Program-made: the position numbers and the translations under genes
From: Deltaproteobacteria bacterium
Lineage (GTDB): Bacteria; Desulfobacterota; Dissulfuribacteria; Dissulfuribacterales; QOAL01
Direction of reading: 5' to 3'
Assembly (NCBI GenBank): GCA_015486425.1
Contig: WFRQ01000136.1
Coordinates: 1-8,587, forward strand
DNA: 8,587 nt
Notes under the pieces: generated by a model
What the model was told of the DNA's origin: nothing
Seen by the model: only the letters and a program-made list of their open reading frames with translations
The model's database searches: none
Shown: piece after piece, positions 6,308 through 8,587 of the stretch
Layout of the letters: the number at the start of each line of letters is the position of its first letter
Numbering within the stretch: position 1 is the stretch's first letter

Positions 6308-6781
6308 ATGACTACCTGGCGAAATATAAAATGTCCTGAATGCAGCCACACGGTTCGTATTTATGCGAATCCTTTTCCCACAGTTGATATAATCATCAAT
6401 GTCGAAAATAAAGGGATTGTACTTATCAAACGGAAAAATCCTCCGTACGGCTGGGCCATTCCAGGAGGATTTGTTGATTATGGCGAGAGTGTTGAAAAAG
6501 CAGCAATACGGGAGGCCCTTGAGGAGACAGGGCTTGATGTAACACTTCAGGGTGTGCTTGGCGTATATTCAAACCCTGAAAGGGATAAACGCATGCATAC
6601 TATCAGCACCGTATTTGCGGCTACTGCTCAGGGCAGGCCTCAGGCAGGTGATGACGCTGCTGAGGCACACCTCTTTCCTTTGGATCAACTGCCATCCCCT
6701 CTAACCTTTGATCACGGTCTTATCATGCAGCACTATCAGGAATGGGTCAGAGGAAAGAGATGCCTGTGCCCCATGCCATAG
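6308..6781 (+). CDS. Nudix hydrolase, ADP-ribose pyrophosphatase-like
   Basis: Nudix enzymes cleave nucleoside diphosphates linked to another moiety. The 157-residue protein has a perfect Nudix box GX5EX7REUXEEXGU at residues 54-76: G54, E60, R68-E69, E72-E73, G75 and L76. IPGGFVDYGES and later YSNPERDKRMHTISTVF resemble the ADP-ribose or related dinucleotide branch, but the substrate is not certain. The N terminus has a CPEC pair (C9, C12), common in this subgroup, and the C terminus ends RCLCPMP with C152 and C154, so a four-cysteine metal site is possible. The frame is open back to an ATG at 6245, but that overlaps the preceding gene by 50 bp. ATG at 6308 has GGCAGG at 6297-6302 five bases upstream and gives the family-like N terminus. 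It lies 13 bp after the phosphatase gene. Confidence 0.92.
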   Translation: MTTWRNIKCPECSHTVRIYANPFPTVDIIINVENKGIVLIKRKNPPYGWAIPGGFVDYGESVEKAAIREALEETGLDVTLQGVLGVYSNPERDKRMHTISTVFAATAQGRPQAGDDAAEAHLFPLDQLPSPLTFDHGLIMQHYQEWVRGKRCLCPMP

Positions 6782-6796
6782 GCCTTTTATAAAGCC
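6781..6796 (+). promoter_or_regulatory. Small hairpin in the leader of the HDOD-GAF gene
   Basis: GG(C)CTTT at 6781-6787 can pair with AAAGCC at 6791-6796 around a TAT loop, with one bulged C. The stem begins at the last base of the Nudix stop codon and ends three bases before the ATG at 6800. No Shine-Dalgarno sequence is visible there, so translation may depend on coupling to the Nudix gene. The hairpin is small and could be chance. Confidence 0.22.
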
Positions 6797-6799
6797 CTG

Positions 6800-8275
6800 A
6801 TGAACCTGAACGAGATAACAAGAAAAGACCTGGACAGCCTGATAACCCGGCTGCTTGATGCTGAACACGGGGAAATTCCCTGCATGTCAGCCACGCTCCG
6901 CCGCCTAATGGCCCTTGACCCTGACAGTGATGCCTCCATGCAGGAACTGGCGGAAATTATTCTTGAGGATTACGGCCTCATCGGCAAGGTCCTTCAGGTA
7001 GTCAATTCATCATACTACAGGAGACTTAACACTGAGATCACCACGGTAACCCAGGCGGTTATATTCCTTGGATTCAACACCATACGCAGTATTGCCGTTG
7101 ACATGGCCGTGCTGGACCTTTTATCAGATGATGCCGGCGGAGCAGCAGTTAAGGTAATGGCCCAGGCCTTCCTTGCGGCAGGCCTGGCCCAGGCAGTGGC
7201 GGAACAGAGCGGCAGGAAAGACCCTGAAACCATTTTCGTTGCCTCTCTGTTCAGGCCCATGGCCCGCATAGTCACTGTGCTGCAGGAACCGGAGATATAT
7301 TCCCGTCTGTGCGAAATGGAAACATCGAACAATTCTGCCAATCGCCAGCTTGTACGCAACTTTCTGCGCGAAACAGGTTACAGGCTGGCGGAACTGTGGG
7401 GCATGCCTGCAGGGCTTGCCGGATTCATGGAGGGATGCAGACAGTTTGCCTCGTCTGTTGATTCCTCTGACCTTGGCCTGGTAAATAATTCCAGCCGCAT
7501 CAGCCGCATGATAATTGATGGCCACAGACAGGATGATATTAATGATCTGATTGTCAAGTTTGAAAAAGAATTCAACATCGACAGGGAGGCCCTGCTGCAG
7601 TGCATTGAGGCCGCAGCAGCAAGGACAAGAGATAAATCAAAGGCCCTGGACCAGCTTTTCAGTAATATTAAGGTAAGCCAGATCCTAAATCCCCCGGAGG
7701 AAAAATCTGAAAGGGCCGCAGCACCTGAAAAAACCGCTGTTTCAGAACAGGAACAAAAGCTGGATGACAGGGATGAGCTGTTCCTTGACCTTCTGAACCA
7801 GATAACCCAGGCAATTCTGGAAAACAGATTTACAATAGATCAGGTCCTGCTGCTTGCAGTAGAGGTCTTACGCCGCGGCCTTGCCCCTGCAAATATCGCT
7901 CTGTGCCTCTTTACCCCTGACAGGAAAAAACTCGTGGTGCGTTATGCCCTTGGCGAGCAGGCAGGTATCATCAAAAAACACCTCTCTGTAGAAAATCCGC
8001 TTGAGAATTCTCCCTTAAAGGCTGCATTTCAAAATAACACGGAAGTTATGGGGACGTGGAAACAGATGATGCGCCAGCAGGAATCTGAACAGCATAAAAC
8101 CCTGTGCGCCAACCAGCTTTGTGCAAGCCCCATTCAGGTAAAAGGCAGGCCTGTAGGATGTTTCCTGCTTGATTTCAATGCTTCAAGGATTATTGACACC
8201 AAGGACCTGAAAAAAATAGCCCAGGTACGCGGCCTTGTGGCCATATCGGCAATGAAGAGGGCTGAGGGGAGTTAG
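6800..8275 (+). CDS. HDOD-domain protein with C-terminal GAF domain
   Basis: The 491-residue protein has an N-terminal HDOD domain (about 20-215), a helical extension to about 290, a polar charged linker (about 298-325, with many E, K and A) and a GAF-like domain (about 330-485). HDOD features include IPCMSATLRRLMALDPDS at 26-43, ELAEIILEDYGLIGKVLQVVNSSYY (49-73) and ITTVTQAVIFLGFNTIRSIA (80-99). HDOD domains are non-catalytic relatives of HD phosphohydrolases used as signalling scaffolds. Here the usual LLHxxG segment is replaced by VASLFRPMARIV (147-158), so phosphohydrolase activity is very unlikely. The GAF part includes ILENRFTIDQVLLLAVEVLRRGL (339-361), ANIALCLFTPDRKKLVVRYALG and VKGRPVGCFLLDF (447-459). 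ATG at 6800 keeps the full HDOD start. A membrane-protein gene begins 7 bp downstream. The ligand and partner are unknown. Confidence 0.88.
   Translation: MNLNEITRKDLDSLITRLLDAEHGEIPCMSATLRRLMALDPDSDASMQELAEIILEDYGLIGKVLQVVNSSYYRRLNTEITTVTQAVIFLGFNTIRSIAVDMAVLDLLSDDAGGAAVKVMAQAFLAAGLAQAVAEQSGRKDPETIFVASLFRPMARIVTVLQEPEIYSRLCEMETSNNSANRQLVRNFLRETGYRLAELWGMPAGLAGFMEGCRQFASSVDSSDLGLVNNSSRISRMIIDGHRQDDINDLIVKFEKEFNIDREALLQCIEAAAARTRDKSKALDQLFSNIKVSQILNPPEEKSERAAAPEKTAVSEQEQKLDDRDELFLDLLNQITQAILENRFTIDQVLLLAVEVLRRGLAPANIALCLFTPDRKKLVVRYALGEQAGIIKKHLSVENPLENSPLKAAFQNNTEVMGTWKQMMRQQESEQHKTLCANQLCASPIQVKGRPVGCFLLDFNASRIIDTKDLKKIAQVRGLVAISAMKRAEGS
8264..8271 (+). promoter_or_regulatory. Ribosome binding site for the downstream membrane protein
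   Basis: GAGGGGAG lies inside the last codons of the HDOD-GAF gene, 11 bp before the ATG at 8283. It is the strongest purine-rich site near that ATG and supports the open frame that runs off the window. Confidence 0.5.
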
Positions 8276-8282
8276 AAACACC

Positions 8283-8587
8283 ATGGAAATAACGCTTAAT
8301 ACATGTTCCCTTGAGCAGCACCAGGACCCGCATATCCCTTCCCGTTATCCCTCCTGGGTCACCTGGCTGGCATTTTCTGTTGGGCTTACAGGCGCAATAT
8401 CACTGCGCCTGATCCTCATTGCCAAGGCGTACAGACCGGAACTTGTTCGCCTGCTCTGGTATCTCGGGGTATGCGGCAATATGCTCTTCTTCATGTTCAG
8501 GGCATTTATTACCCACAGGAGACGCAGGCTGATCACCACACTCAGACTGCAGGAAAAACTGCGTCAGGAAGACAGCCTGTGCCCTGA
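8283..8587 (+). CDS. Small membrane protein, N-terminal part (3' end outside the window)
   Basis: The frame opens with MEITLNTCSLEQHQDPHIPS and stays open for 101 codons to the window edge. After a polar N terminus of about 22 residues come two hydrophobic segments, about residues 25-47 (starting WVTWLAFSVGLTG) and about 56-77 (containing LLWYLGVCGNMLFFMF). A strongly basic stretch, THRRRRLITTLRLQEKLRQED, follows near residues 79-99. By the positive-inside rule the basic tail, and therefore probably the N terminus, would be cytoplasmic. I do not recognise a named family, although small two-helix proteins with an RPE...WY.G..G...FF..R pattern seem familiar from deltaproteobacteria. It follows the HDOD-GAF gene by 7 bp and is probably co-translated with it, so it could help localise that protein; this is inference. 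Confidence 0.7.
   Translation, partial: MEITLNTCSLEQHQDPHIPSRYPSWVTWLAFSVGLTGAISLRLILIAKAYRPELVRLLWYLGVCGNMLFFMFRAFITHRRRRLITTLRLQEKLRQEDSLCP

Noticed and set aside
1..8587. CRISPR array, tRNA, toxin-antitoxin or defence system
   Set aside because: No regularly spaced repeats, no tRNA-like cloverleaf and no matching protein families were seen on either strand.

Overview
The window is gene-dense chromosomal DNA from a bacterium, with every supportable gene on the + strand. The mix of genes points to a deltaproteobacterium (Desulfobacterota, perhaps a sulfate reducer). It combines a GatB-dependent amidotransferase, MtnA, a stand-alone GAF protein, a divergent MreB, a SuhB-like phosphatase, a Nudix hydrolase of the CPxC type and an HDOD-GAF protein. 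That assignment is an inference from gene content and codon style, not from a marker gene.

Region 1 (1-4011) looks like one transcription unit: the 3' part of an HD-domain hydrolase, gatB (glutamyl/aspartyl-tRNA amidotransferase subunit B), mtnA (methylthioribose-1-phosphate isomerase) and a tandem-GAF protein. Gaps are 49 and 21 bp, and then mtnA and the GAF gene overlap by 32 bp. gatA and gatC are not here.

Region 2 (4012-5406) is a single MreB-family actin gene with a TTG start. It stands alone between two repeat-bearing spacers. The left spacer (202 bp) holds an inverted-repeat-bounded segment of about 161 bp that looks like a miniature transposable element. Inside it are four tandem heptamers and a small hairpin. 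The right spacer (170 bp) holds a GC-rich, partly palindromic block resembling a dispersed intergenic repeat, then two TCCGGA palindromes close to the next start.

Region 3 (5407-8587) is a second tight cluster: an inositol-monophosphatase-family enzyme (SuhB-like), a Nudix hydrolase, an HDOD-GAF protein and the start of a small membrane protein that runs off the window. Gaps are 13, 18 and 7 bp. The spacing suggests co-transcription.

Most of this is housekeeping or house-cleaning metabolism plus signalling scaffolds. I see no CRISPR array, tRNA, rRNA, complete insertion sequence, toxin-antitoxin pair or defence system. The points most worth a second look are the MITE-like spacer, the lone divergent MreB, the HDOD-GAF protein whose HD core motif is erased, its membrane-protein neighbour, and the terminal cysteine pairs of the Nudix protein.
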